Source: Garcia nutans
Taxonomy: Eukaryota > Streptophyta > Magnoliopsida > Malpighiales > Euphorbiaceae
Assembly: GCA_947685225.1 (NCBI GenBank)
Contig: CANTUV010000033.1
Coordinates: 56,087,001-56,151,000, forward strand
DNA: 64,000 nucleotides
Direction of reading: 5' to 3'
Shown here: positions 49,947-63,800 of the stretch, piece after piece
How positions within the stretch are numbered: the stretch's first letter is position 1
Layout: every line of letters starts with the position of its first letter
The notes under the pieces: model-generated
What the model was told of the DNA's origin: nothing
The model's input: only the letters and a program-made list of their open reading frames with translations
The model's database searches: none
Made by a program: the position numbers and the translations under genes

Positions 49947-52682
49947 AGTTAGAGCATATATGTCGAGCATGCCTAACTTGTTACAAAAGTAGCTAACCCG
50001 AGACCCATTTAAAGCTTTTGTAAAGATGTCACCAAGTTGTTCTCCCGTCTTGACATATTCTGTAGAGATGATGCCTTGTTGTATCTTTTCTCGGATAAAG
50101 TGACAGTCGATCTCAATATGTTTGGTTCGTTCATGAAATACTGGGTTAGAAGCAATATGAATAGCCGCCTTGTTATCACACCACAACTTTGCTGAGGATG
50201 TTTTGAAACCTATTTCCTCTAGGAGCTGACGAATCCAAATAACTTCACAAGTAGATTGTGCCATAGCACGGTACTCGGATTCAGCGCTGGAGCGAGACAC
50301 CACTTTTTGTTTCTTGCTTTTCCAAGATACTAGGTTTCCTCCCACAAACACACAATATCCTGTAGTTGACCTTCTATCAACTTTCGAACCTGCCCAATCT
50401 GCATCAGAGAAACACTCAACATCCAAATGACCATGATTGCTGTAGAGAATGCCTCTCCCAGGAGCACTCTTCAAGTAACATAAAATTTGTCCCAACGTTT
50501 CCCAATGTGCAATAGTTGGAGCAGACATGAATTGACTCATGATACTAACTGAGTAAGCAATATCTGGTCGTGTTACAGTAAGATAGTTCAATTTGCCAAT
50601 CAGCCGCCTATACATCTCAGGGTCAGAAAATAATTCCCCATCAGTTGTTAGCTGGACATTAGGTGTCATTGGAGCACTACATGGTTTTGCACCTAATTTA
50701 CCAGTGTCTTTCAGAAGGTCAAGAACATACTTTCTTTGAGATAAGAATATACCCCGCTTACACCTAGATACTTCAATGCCCAGAAAGTACTTCAAGAGAC
50801 CCAAATCCTTTGTTTGGAATTGGGATTGGAGAAATAGTTTAAGTGATGAAATGCCAGCTGAGTCACTCCCCGTAATGACAATATCATCAACATACACTAC
50901 AAGTAGAATTACTCCAGCACTCGACTTTTTGAAAAACACTGAGTGATCACACATACTCTTTGTCATGCCAAAAGTTTGTACTACTTCGCAGAACCTCCCA
51001 AACCAAGCCCGAGGACTTTGTTTTAAACCATATAGAGATTTGCGAAGCCTACATACTTTACCATTCTCCCCCTGAGCAACAAAGCCAGGCGGTTGCTCTA
51101 AATAGACCTCTTCTTGAAGATCACCATGAAGAAAAGCATTTTTAACATCAAGCTGGTGCAAGGGCCAATCATGACGGGCTGCTAAAGAGATAAACAAACG
51201 AACAGAAGATAATTTTGCCACAGGAGAGAATGTATCAGAATAATCAATACCATACACTTGAGCATACCCCTTTGCAACTAAGCGAGCCTTAAGACGAGCC
51301 ACAGAACCGTCTGGTTTAACTTTAACAGAGAAAATCCACTTACACCCAATAGTCTTCTTCCCTGCAGGAAGGGTTACAAGATCCCAAGTACCATTTGCTT
51401 CCAAGGCGGCCATTTCCTCTGTCATTGCTGCTTGCCAACCAGGATGAGATAAAGCTTGGGTAACAGTTTTGGGGGTAGATACTGAATCCAGATTACTCAC
51501 AAAACACCGAGACAAGGAAGACAAATGGTCATAACTCACAAATGAGGAAATGGGATGAGTACATGAACGTTTACCTTTTCTAATAGCAACAGGAAGGTCA
51601 AGATCAGACTGTGGAAGAACTGAAGGAGCTTCCAACGAGGCGACATGTGGAGGATGTGAGTCAGTAATGGCCAATCTTCTGGAGTATACCTGGTCAAAAC
51701 GAGGGCGAGAGAGAGGTGGTATAGGAATAGGAACCGGTTCATTATTAGTGGACTCTGGAATATGAGTAGGATCGGTAGTGGAATCAGGACTCCTATGAAT
51801 AACATAAATTAAAAGATCATCTTCCTCCCCCTGACTGGCATATGTAGATGGTGAGGGAAAAAATGGAGTTTTCTCAAAGAAGGTAACATCCACAGAGACA
51901 AGATATCGGTTCAATTCAGGAGAAAAACAACGGTACCCCTTTTGTTGTCGAGAATACCCAAGAAAGACACACCGAAGAGATTTGGGATCCAATTTGGTAA
52001 CATGTGGACGGACATCACGCACAAAGCAAGTGCACCCCAGGATACGAGGACTAATAGGAAACAACGCTCTGGAGGGAAATAAGACACTGTATGGAGTTAT
52101 ACCCTTGAGAACAGCGGAAGGCATTCGGTTGATCAAAAAACAAGCTGTAGAAACGGCATCAGCCCAAAAACGTTTAGGTACCTTCATTTGAAAAAGGAGT
52201 GCACGAGAAACCTCAAGGAGATGTCTATTTTTCCTTTCGGCGACCCCATTTTGAGAGGGTGTATCAACACAAGAAGTTTGATGAACAATACCGTTCTGAG
52301 ACATATAGGACTGAAATGAACTAGACATGTATTCTTTTGCGTTATCACTGTGCAGGATACGAATAGTCCTATTAAATTGAGTTTTAATTTCAGCACAAAA
52401 GGAGCAAAAAATCGAAAACAACTCAGAACGATTTTTCATTAAAAATAACCAAGTACACCGAGAGTGATCATCCACAAAAGTAACAAAGTACATAAAACCA
52501 GCTTGGGAAGTGACCGGACAAGGACCCCAAACATCAGAATGTACTTTCTCAAAAGGGAACTCAGCCCGGTTAATCACTCGAGGAATTAAATGTGAACGAT
52601 GATGTTTCGCAAACTGACATGACTCACAATCTAAACTAGACAAAGACTGAAATTGTGGATACAACTTTTTTAAGGAAGACAA
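49944..52682 (-). pseudogene. Copia-3 pol (integrase, RT, RNase H)
   Basis: An open frame of 912 codons without stops. It begins inside the pre-integrase region (CESCQFAKHHR), then integrase with HSDVWGP and HSDNAKEY, the C-terminal integrase region, RT with KQLDVKNAFLHGD-like and VVYVDDIV motifs, and RNase H with SDADWAGS, ESEYRAM and CDNKAA. It is in a different frame from the upstream gag-protease and overlaps it by 13 bp. The conserved H-x-RLGH motif expected at the junction is missing, so a small deletion, not programmed frameshifting, is the better explanation. No genuine ATG starts this frame. Confidence 0.88.
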
Positions 52683-54019
52683 TGAACTTCTGAAGGAGAC
52701 AGGGAACCATTACACACCAACGAAGTGGAAATTTGATCATCAAGAAGATAAAGGCCATTCGACTTGTGTCCTCTACCAATAATCCGCCTCGTCAAAAGAT
52801 CCTGAAACACAACATTGACAGGAAAAAATGTAACACAACAATTTAATGTTTCAGTAATTGTGCTAACCGACAACAAATTAAATGAAAACTTAGGTATACA
52901 CAAGACTTTTGACAACGGAAGAGATGGAGTTGGGTTGGCAGTACCAATACCAATAGCACAAGTTTTAGATCCATCGGCTAAAGTAACATAACGATGAATA
53001 TCAGGTTTCTTTAACGAAGATAAGAGACTCGGGTTACCTGTCATGTGGTCTGTGCAACCAGAATCAATGACCCAACCTGGTGTGCTAGAGATACCTGATT
53101 TAGCAGCAGCAGCAACGGAAGAGTCCACAGTCTTGGAAGCGCAATATTTAGAGAGCTCAGCAAATTCTGCTGCAGATATTGTCACAGTATCTGAAGAGCT
53201 GGATGCACATTCTTGACTAGCCATATTGGCTCGAGACTGCTTGTTTAACAGCTTCTTACAGAAACGTTTAGTATGGCCTGGTTCATGACAGTAGTAACAT
53301 ATAACATTTGAGTCCCGATGACCAGTACTCCCACGATTATTCCCCCCTTTACCCTGATTTCCATACTGGCCGGAATCTCGACTCACGAGAGCACTAGGAG
53401 CGGATGTCATTACATTTGAACCTTCACTTCGGAGCACTCGAGAAAATGTTTCCCTCAAATTAGGAACTTCACTACCAGAGAGAATTTGGGACTTAGCTGT
53501 TTCAAATGCTGGAGATAAACCTGCAAGAAAACACATGACACCCATCTGCTCTCGTTGACTCTGTTGGACTTTAATGTCTGGACTAAAAGGCATTAAGACA
53601 TTAAGGTCCTCAATAATCCTTTTTACCTCCCCAAAATACACTGTAAGAGGCTTGTCCCTTTGTTTAGCTCGATATAATGCCACACAAGTATCATACATAC
53701 GGTTCAAATTTCCTTTACCCGAGTATAAAAATTCGAGATACTCCATTAAGTCTTTGACAAACTCACAATGACCAATCAAACCAACCACATCACGACCAAT
53801 ACAGTTTTGTATTTGCAAAAATAATCGGGCATCTTCTCTTACCCAAAGTTTTCTAGCATCACCTTGTGGGGGATCATCCGTCAGGTGGTCATCCTTATCT
53901 ACACTTCTCAAATAAATTTTAATAGTCTTATGCCATTCTAGGAAATTGTTTTCATTCAACTGGTGTTCTGTGATCTTATTAACTACTGGAAGCACATCAA
54001 TAATTTTCTTATCATCCAT
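52670..54019 (-). pseudogene. Copia-3 gag-protease part of the polyprotein
   Basis: Starts at the ATG at 54019 (MDDKKIIDVLP). Contains a retrotransposon gag (UBN2-like) region, a CCHC knuckle CYYCHEPGHTKRFC near 53290, and the protease motif VIDSGCTDHMTG near 53040-53070. The frame ends at 52670 shortly after SPSEVH, where relatives would continue into pre-integrase. Copia normally encodes one long frame, so this is the front half of a broken polyprotein. Confidence 0.88.
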
Positions 54020-54175
54020 GACGAAATGCACCACAAGTTAAATGCAACAACAAATCCAAAATAATACCCAAAGAGTATTACCAAAAACAATTCCACAAGA
54101 CCAGAATTTCAACAAATCCAACGGAATCAGCAGCTAAAAAAAAAATGCAGAAAAACAGAAGACTAGGAACCTGAT

Positions 54176-54242
54176 TACTGTTCACTGAATACTGTTCACA
54201 GGTCTGAATACTGTTCACTGAGTACTGTTCACAGGTCGGAAA
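54176..54242. repeat. short direct repeats in the Copia-3 leader
   Basis: The motif TACTGTTCAC occurs four times in about 65 bp, forming two 33-bp units that end in ACAGGTC. They lie in the untranslated leader between the primer-binding site and gag. Confidence 0.8.
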
Positions 54243-54606
54243 TCACCAGAATGCCAGAACCGACCACCGGGATGGGCAGCTGGGTCCACTGCGACGCCGG
54301 AAAACAAAAAACCGTTCGCCGGAAATGCAGCCACGCGCTCCCACGCGCCGGCGCGTGAAACTGCCTGAAATGCTTCTGACGGCGCGTGACAGCCACTTGC
54401 CGGTAGGATGGCCGCCGGACTTCGGGTACCGGCCGATACGACCCCTGTGCTACTTTTGAAGGTGGAGGTGAGAACTAAAAATGGTCCTAGGTGTATGACC
54501 TAGACCACAAACCAAACTGCCCCAAAGAGAACCCTAAATTTTCCAGCCCCTCACTGCAGGAAGCTCACACAGAAATTTTCCAGCCCCTAAATTTGCTCTG
54601 ATACCA

Positions 54607-54801
54607 TGTTAACACAGCAGAGAAGGAAGAATTCTCTTTGTATATTTTCTCAAAGGTTACAAGGTTACATGAATATATATATACAAGTAAAGGCTCTAAA
54701 GTGGGGAACAAGTCTCCTATATTTACTCCTAAAAACACTCTCCTAAAAACACTCCTAATATTAAGGAACTTTGCTTTATTCTGTACCAAATATATCTAAC
54801 A
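54607..54801 (-). repeat. Copia-3 5' LTR
   Basis: 195 bp, TGTTAACACAG to CTAACA on the plus strand, directly followed by the GTTTG target duplication and GCN1 intron sequence. Confidence 0.95.
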
Positions 54802-54842
54802 GTTTGTATGAATCATCTCACGGAATGTTTCCTCTTGCTTAG

Positions 54843-57800
54843 GCATCCGATGAGACCAAGTATGATTTGGTTCGTGAGGGTGTAGTTATTTTTACCGGAG
54901 CTTTGGCTAAACATTTGGAAAAGGTTTAAATTTCTACAATATCAACATTTTCTCTAGTAAATATCTTTTGCATTAATTTCTAGTTTAGCTTTGACATGGA
55001 TACTTAATTGCAGGATGATCCTAAAGTTCATGCTGTAGTGGAGAAGTTGTTGGATGTGTTGAACACTCCATCAGAAGCTGTTCAGCGGGCGGTGTCCGCA
55101 TGCCTATCTCCATTGATGCAATCAAAGCAGGTATGTAGAAAGCGTTCCCCAAGCAGGGTTTTAGGATTGAAGTTCTGCATTTTAATTAGTTTAATTCAAA
55201 GAGTGTCAAGCAGTCATGTGACACACTTAGATGCCATTGTCCTGAAGTGTAAATAGGGTGAATTATGAAAAATCTTTGTTGAGTTCTTGAATTAAGAAGT
55301 TAATTCTGATGTAATATTTCTTGCATCAGGATGATGCGGCTGCACTTGTTTCCAGATTGTTGGACCAGCTGATGAAGAGTGATAAGTATGGTGAACGGCG
55401 TGGAGCAGCTTTTGGACTTGTTGGAGTGGTGAAGGGATTTGGAATATCTTGCCTGAAGAAATTTGGAGTTGTTGTGGCATTGAGGGAAGGCCTTATCGAT
55501 AGGTATGTTCATTTTGTTTTATTTTCTTAGTACACTAAGCTACTAAAGGACAGGGTTGCTAGGCATTGTACTATTATTCTTGGGATACAAGGTGCACATT
55601 TGATTATTAGGCTATTGGTACAATAGCATTTATTCTGTTAGTTGGGATCTAGTGTGTCACAGGCCCCTATTGTGAAGGAATTTTTTATGTAACAAATGTT
55701 GGCTTTTGGTCCAACATAGTTGTCAGAACAGGGGACACATTATATTTCTCCCTGCACCTGTCATTGTTAATTTGGGATGCGTCTCGGTCCACAGAACCAA
55801 ATTGCTGTACTTCGCAATGGACCTCAGCATTTATGTTTTTTAATATTTAATGCATTAAATGAGCTTTAATTTCTCTCTTTTTATAGGAATTTAGCAAAAT
55901 CTCGTGAAGGAGCTCTTCTGGCCTTTGAGTGTCTTTGTGAAAGTCTTGGAAAACTGTTTGAACCGTATGTATTCTAGTTATTTTGGTAGAAAAATATCTG
56001 TGTATATTTGTTTGCAACTAATCTGTTTTTTTATCCTTTTGGTCTAGCTATGTGATTCAGATGTTACCACTACTATTGGTTTCTTTCTCTGATCAAGTTG
56101 TTGCTGTTCGTGGGGCTGCTGAATGTGCTGCTCGCACAATGATGTCTCAACTGAGTGCACAGGGGGTTAAGCTTGTTCTTCCATCACTTTTAAAGGTACT
56201 TAATTTCTGTTACTAGACTATTATGATCTTTCACATGGTAAAGGGCATAATTTTTGTGTGTTTTAGCCATTTACTGCTTTTAGTTTGATTGGTCATTCTG
56301 ATGTATCACACTGAATCGCATGTTATCAAATGAATCGTAATAGTATCTAGTTCTTTGGCTACCTTATTACGTTTGAATACATGTTGAAGATGTTGACTAA
56401 TAAAAATGAAATATGTTACCCTTTGCCAGTATTATCAGTGCCTTTGATTGCCTTATTTGGTGAGAAAAAGAGAGAATAAAATAGTAAATCTCTCCATACG
56501 TACTCGTTGAATTTATAACATCATTTAATTTATATTTCATTTAATTCATAACTCGTGAAATTTATGCCCAAGGACTTCAATCATCTCAAAGTTGTTAATA
56601 GACTTACCATGTTGCATAATGTATCATTGTTCAGGGTCTTGAGGATAAAGCCTGGCGGACAAAGCAAAGCAGCGTGCAGCTTCTTGGTGCTATGGCTTAT
56701 TGTGCTCCCCAACAATTGTCTCAGTGCCTCCCCACAATTGTGCCAAAACTGACAGAGGTATATCTGAAAAAAAACATATGCTTGGTGAATTAGGTTCCAT
56801 AAAAGCTAAAACAAATGTAAATTCTCTTGACTCTTGAATTTCATATTATTACAGGTATTAACTGATACTCATCCCAAAGTCCAGTCAGCGGGCCAAACAG
56901 CACTTCAGCAGGTTATGTTTATCTGATATTTTAGTTGATATGTTTATTCTTTTGATTCATTATCCATAATATTTGTTAAAGCTATTCTTAGGTTGGGAGT
57001 GTGATAAAGAATCCAGAAATATCTTCCCTTGTCCCTACACTTCTTTTGGGCCTTACAGACCCTAATGACTATACCAAGTATTCTCTTGACATTCTCCTCC
57101 AGGTAAACCATTAGCAGTTACGTGAAACTATAAGGAAATTTTGATTGAATTAGGTTTGACAGTTCAAAACTTATAGCTGTTTTCAGTAAATTCTTTTTGA
57201 TTTTTTTGCAGACAACTTTTGTTAATTCTATTGATGCTCCTTCGTTAGCACTGTTGGTGCCAATAGTTCATAGAGGGCTAAGGGAGCGCAGTGCTGAAAC
57301 TAAAAAGAAAGCTGCACAAATAGTTGGAAATATGTGTTCTTTAGTTACAGAACCAAAGGATATGATTCCTTATATAGGATTACTTCTTCCTGAAGTGAAA
57401 AAGGTAATTTTTTTGCTGCTATTGCAAATATTCATCATGCAAAATTTTTCTCTCTGATTTGCTGTTTACCACAGTGATAAAAATAGGTTCTTGTGGATCC
57501 GATTCCGGAAGTTCGATCTGTTGCAGCGAGGGCCATTGGATCGCTTATAAGAGGAATGGGAGAAGAGAACTTCCCAGATCTTGTCCCGTGGCTTTTTGAT
57601 ACACTAAAATCTGATAATAGTAATGTTGAGCTCTCTGGGGCTGCTCAAGGGTTGAGTGAGGTTAGACTTTGTCATATAATAAAATCACTTTGCTTTTTCT
57701 TTGGTTGGGTTTGTTCCACGAATTATGGAAGTTTATAACCAATATCATCATAGTATTATTATTATGTATCTAGGTTTTATAAGAGGATGTTTAATTTGAC

Positions 57801-60800
57801 AATTGGTACATGTGATTATGATATTTGGCCTTCTGTGGTAGTTTGATTTTTTAAACATTCTCCTTAATTGTTGTGCTTGATGGAGATTCCCTTTTTATCC
57901 TCCAGGTCTTAGCTGCACTAGGAACAGAGTACTTTGAGCATGTACTACCTGATGTTATCCGGAACTGTTCTCATCAAAGGGCATCTGTTCGTGATGGATA
58001 TTTGACACTTTTCAAGGTGAACATTATATCTTTCTTAAAGTTATATTTTTTTCTGGGATTTTGTCTGCAATTACCCTGTTAATTAATTTCCCCTTTGTCT
58101 GTAGTATTTGCCAAGGTCACTTGGTGTTCGATTCCAGAACTATTTGCAGCTGCTTCTGCCTGCTATCTTAGATGGTGAGTTTCTTTCTTCCGAGTAGCAT
58201 TTGTTTTGTTTTAAAAACTTCATCTGTGTTATGGTTATTTGGATTCTTCATTTATTTTTTCTGGTTCGGTGGCTGCTTATACCTTACAGGTCTTGCTGAT
58301 GAGAATGAATCTGTGCGTGATGCTGCATTAGGTGCTGGACATGTGCTGGTTGAGCACTATGCAACAACGTAATGCATACTTTTGATATATATTCCATTTT
58401 TTCCCTTTACTTGATAGTGGGCTCAAAATTTTATTTTCCATCCCAGGTGTTTTAGCCATTTAAGATAAAAAGGATTTTGATTGAAAGAAATTGTTTTTGA
58501 ATTTGTTTTGGGGAAAGCAACAATTTTGCCTTTTTTTTAATCATTTGAATTATTTTCATTAAGAATTTCTTAGTTCTGTAAAGCAATTTCGATTTCTTTT
58601 CTTCACATAAGTGTGTTGAAAAAAAATTTATTAAGGCAGTAAAATCCTCTTTTCCAAAGCTTTCGATCAATTATTTTGTATTATTTCCATCATACCATTA
58701 TGATTATAAGTTTCTTGTGATAAGCGTTCCTTTTTCCTCGTTATCTTTCTTTACATCCATAGGTCGTTGCTCTTCTCCTTCCGGCAGTTGAGGATGGTAT
58801 TTTTAATGATAATTGGCGTATCCGACAAAGCTCTGTGGAATTGTTAGGAGATCTATTGTTTCATCTTCAAGTTCTATTTTTGTGTAAATATATCCATCGC
58901 CTTTTATATTTACTTGGTTTATTCCATTGCCTTTTATGTTTACTTGTTTTATTTCTTTCAGGTTGCTGGGACTTCTGGAAAAGCTTTACTTGAGGGTGGT
59001 AGTGATGTTGAAGGTGCTAGTACTGAAGCACATGGACGGGCAATTATTGAGGTTTTAGGTAGAGACAAGCGTAATGAAGTTCTTGCTGCATTATATATGG
59101 TTAGGACTGATGTGAGCTTATCTGTGCGTCAGGTAGTGGCCAGTTTATTAACTTAGTAATTAGAATTACTTTAATCTATGAATCATTTGCTTGGAAATTT
59201 AAATTCGATCCCCATTGCGCCTCTTTCTGTTCGTTATTTTTTTGTTCAGGCTGCTTTACATGTATGGAAAACTATTGTGGCAAATACTCCAAAGACTCTC
59301 AAGGAAATTATGCCAGTTTTGATGAATACACTGATATCCTCCCTTGCATCATCATCATCTGAAAGGCGACAGGTTTGTGCTTTCATCCTATTTTGCTTGG
59401 ACAGTTTGTGGTATACAAAGTATGGATCATTAATTTTGATTCTTATGAAGGTTGCTGGACGTGCATTGGGTGAACTTGTTCGGAAGCTTGGTGAAAGAGT
59501 ACTTCCTTTGATTATCCCAATCTTGTCCCGGGGGCTGCAGGACCCTGATGCTAGCAGGAGACAAGTAATATTTTATGTTATATCTTAACATCTCCTAGTG
59601 CTTATTGCATTTGCCAATTATATTATTGGACAAAATTTATCTGGAGTGTTAGCGCTTGTGTGGCATTGCTTTTGCAAAAGGCTGATTTTTGACAAAAAAA
59701 AAATAATAATAATAAAGAAGTGATATCTTGTTAGTGGGGTGAAATTTTTGACGAGAGTGCATCGTCTTTCTGAGGCAGCATGCAGGCTCCATGGAAATTG
59801 ACCACAAGGCTGTCCTGAGTTGAGCCTTGAGTGGATGTGTTTCCTGCAAGGAAATTATTTGTGATTTTGCACAGGCATTAATCTAGGAGTTGTACTATTT
59901 GGAATATCTCAATTTTATACTCCCATACACAGCTTCTGCTTTTCATAATGCTAATATACATGGTCTGGCAGGGCGTGTGCGTTGGTCTGAGTGAAGTAAT
60001 GGCAAGTGCTGGGAAGAGTCAGTTGCTCAGTTTCATGGATGAGCTCATCCCCACTATCAGGACTGCTCTTTGTGACAGGTAATGCAAGCAATTCTTCTGG
60101 TGCTCATCTGAAACTCGTCTTGTGACAAATTTAAACTTTCTTAATTTGTATAAACAGCATGCTGGAGGTTCGTGAGTCTGCAGGCTTAGCATTTAGTACT
60201 CTGTATAAGGTGCTCTTTAATATTGTGGTTTAATTTTAGTCCATCTGCTTAATTATAAATTCATGGGACGAATATACTTAAGGTTGTCATGCAATTCAGA
60301 GTGCTGGAATGCAAGCAATTGATGAAATTGTTCCAACTCTTCTGCATGCTCTGGAGGATGATGAAACCTCTGAAACTGCTCTTGATGGCCTCAAACAAAT
60401 TTTAAGGTAAAACTCGTGCAAGAAATTTGGTGCTGGCCTTTCTACTTGCATCTTTTTCTTCTTCTTAATGAAAATTGCTTCTCTTGTTCAATGTTGATTT
60501 CAGTGTCAGAACTGCAGCTGTAGTACCTCATATCTTGCCCAAGCTGGTCCACCTTCCCCTCTCGTATGTGTCGCTTCCACTTATTTGCTATAAAGCTCTC
60601 TTAATATATATTTATTGTCTGTCACTATTTTCCTGAAAACTGTTTATGTGTGCAGTGGCTTCAATGCATATGCTCTTGGGGCATTAGCAGAGGTTGCAGG
60701 ACCTGGGCTTAATGTTCATCTTGGTACTGTTCTTCCTGCCTTACTCTCTGCAATGGGCAGTGAGGAAAAGGTATGCAATGTGTATTCCGAAGTCTATTTT

Positions 60801-63800
60801 TCTACTATTTTTTTTTTATTTTGGTTACAGATCTTGCTTATCTAACAAAATATTAATCATAGACCATTTTATTTGCTGTTGTATTGTTCAAACTTGCCTA
60901 ATTTTTTCCCCCTTCTAGGATGTCCAAACTCTGGCAAAGGAGGCTGCAGAAACTGTGGTCCTGGTCATAGATGAGGAAGGTGTTGATTACTTGATTGCAG
61001 AACTTCTTAAAGGTGTTGGAGATAGTATGGTACGTTCAGCTAGTTGTCCTGGATGTTTAAGGGTCTCATCATTCTTGCATTTCCCTGTCCACTTTCCACC
61101 CTCACTTGTTTTTGGCTTTTGTGCTGCCAGGCTTCAGTTAGGAGAAGCTCGTCATATCTCATAGGGTACTTCTTTAAAAACAGCAAGTTATATTTGGTTG
61201 ATGAAGCTCCAAACATGATATCTACACTGATTATTTTGCTTAGCGACGTGGATTCTGCAACTGTTACGGTAGGATAATACATAATTCTAGGTTCCTTTAT
61301 CATTTTTATGAATCGTACTGAATGTTATTTTCAATAGGTTGCTTGGGAAGCTCTATCAAGCGTTGTTAGCTCGGTTCCTAAGGAGGTTCTTCCTTCGTAT
61401 ACAAAACTGGTGCGTGATGCTGTTTCTACATCCAGAGATAAAGAGCGTAGGAAGAAGAAGGTTAGTGGATTGCTTTTTATTGAGTTGATTATCTACATCC
61501 AGAGAAAGTTTCTTTAGTACATCTCAGTAGTATGTATCTGAGATCTTTATTGTCCAATTTTTTAAATGGTTAATAAATTATGATCCTCTTTTAATTAATT
61601 TGCAGGGAGGACCGGTTCTCATTCCTGGTTTCTGTCTCCCAAAAGCTCTTCAGCCATTGCTTCCAATATTTCTTCAAGTATGCTTGTTGTTCTCTCCCTT
61701 TTCTTTTTATTTCCCTCTCTTCTTTTCTTGCGGGTTTCTGTTTAGTGCCCCAAGTTCGTCTCAATCTATTTACTCGTTTTATATATTTTAAATTTAATTT
61801 TTGAAAGGAAAAGCTACCACATTGTAAAAAAAAAGGCTTTGAATCTAAAAGTCAGTCTTGATAAGAAGGTATACCAGCTTAAATGAAATTTCTCTGGTGT
61901 AGCTGGAATTTTGAAATTTGAATGTCAATCTAATTGTCCTAGGACAAGCTTGGACAAAATTGTTCCTGCTTGACGGGAAATCAATCAATGCGTCATTCTA
62001 GTCAAGGCAAGCTTGGACAATAGCATATGATCGTCTGAGGTTGCCTTCAGCCTTGCTGTGTATCACCTTTTAGCTTGCTGAAATCAAATTGCCTCTACCT
62101 TCTTACTTCATGTCGCTTGTACTCTTGACATTGTGATTTCTTTTTTTGAGGTGGACAGTGAACAGGATGAACATCAGAAATATGAACAATAAATTTCTAG
62201 CACTTGTTATTATATTATTTCATCTAAAATATCATTTTTGTTTTGCACGAGTTCTTTGGTCCTTGATAGTCCTTCAAATCATCGTTGTATTGCTTGTCTC
62301 ATTTCTTATTTATGTTTACACATCTCTAAATTTGGTTTCATTTCTTTACTTTTGGTCTTTTGGAACGGAAAAAACAATGATTAAACGAGTGAGAGCAATC
62401 TGTATATTTGCATTTTTAGGGGTTAATCAGTGGCTCTGCGGAATTAAGGGAGCAGGCAGCACTTGGCCTTGGGGAGCTTATTGAAGTGACTAGTGAAGAA
62501 ACACTGAAGGTGTCTGCGATCGCAATCACAGGGTATGTAATATGGACTTTTAAGGAATATTGATTACTTTGATTTTCATACGTGTGAAGTAGGTCAACTT
62601 GAACATGATGTAATGATAAGAAGTACCAGCTTTTGGGGAAAGGGGTATTCCTTGACAAATCTTAGTTTTCTGATGACAGTTTTGAGCATTACCTGCTCTT
62701 GTTGAATATATGCATGAAATTGTTCAGTGAATATATTACATAAACTTTTCCCTTTGTGGATATATAGGTCTTTCATGTAGATATAGCATGGGCTTCATAT
62801 CTATATCTCTCTTTTTCAAAGCTGTTTTCCTGATAACTAAGCCATTTTCTAGGAACATGTGCTTGCTAAATATTAATCTGTGAAAGTAAACATACATAAA
62901 ATGCTGTATAAAACAACTTTGTTACTGTATTCAAGATTATAAATTTGATCTGTCCTTGGTATTGATAATGCTTCTTACCAGTTTGATAATTCTTCCTTAA
63001 CTTCCTTCTGCTGTGATTGTGTGTCATTGTTTTAGACTAATTGGTTTTTATTTTATTTTTTGTTGTTACTTTTTTTGTCTTTCTGAAGCTGTTGTTACTT
63101 AGAGCATCTCCAACAGTCTTCTTTATTTTAAAGAGCATCTCTTACATAAATAAGTAAAGAGCATCTCTTACATAAATAAGTATCTTAAATATAAAGAGCA
63201 TCTTTCCCATACTCTTTAGTTAAATAGGTAAGAGAATTAATAAATAGCATGTGTTAGAAAGTTGTAAAATTTATTTATTAAACATAGAGTAAAGAGTAAA
63301 TTTGGCTCTCTAGATATGGAGATCCAGATTCATTCTTTATCTTAAATTTAAATAATGAGTCTATTGGAATTTTATTTTCTTGTATTGACTCTTTACCATT
63401 GAGAGTTTGGGTAATATAAAGACCCTATTGAAGATGCTCTTACAAGCTGTCCATTAAGAAGCAATTTTCGAAAGTTTCTACCTGCTACATTCCACTTGCC
63501 AATGAAGCCTTAACATGTTCTGCAATCACAGGCCTCTCATCAGGATCATAGGTGATCGGTTCCCTTGGCAGGTGAAGAGTGCTATTTTGTCAACTTTGAG
63601 CATCCTAATAAGAAAAGGTGGGATGGCCCTGAAACCTTTTCTTCCCCAGCTTCAAACAACCTTTATCAAGTGTCTACAAGATAATACAAGGTACGTGTGT
63701 GACATTCAGATTTGATGTCTTCAATCAGCTGCTTAGAGCACCAATATTCACTCTTGACTGTTTGTACAATTTTGAATCTGTTGTTATTTGGAAGATAAAA

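Larger units (their letters stand above)
49754..54801 (-). mobile_element. Copia-3: Ty1/copia element in GCN1 intron 25, youngest insertion
   Basis: LTRs lie at 49754-about 49946 and 54607-54801 (195 bp), with target duplication GTTTG at 49749-49753 and 54802-54806. Coding is on the minus strand. The primer-binding site TGGTATCAGAGC (complement of 54595-54606) directly abuts the 5' LTR. The LTRs are identical over the alignable length. The inner edge of the 3' LTR is short: the usual purine tract and first LTR bases seem deleted, since the coding end CTAACTTGA runs straight into GATATATTTGG. The leader (54035-54594) is unusually GC-rich for the window. Confidence 0.95.

Noticed and set aside
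52670..52682. Possible programmed frameshift between Copia-3 gag-protease and pol
   Set aside because: A conserved pre-integrase motif is missing at the overlap, so a deletion explains the frame change better than recoding.
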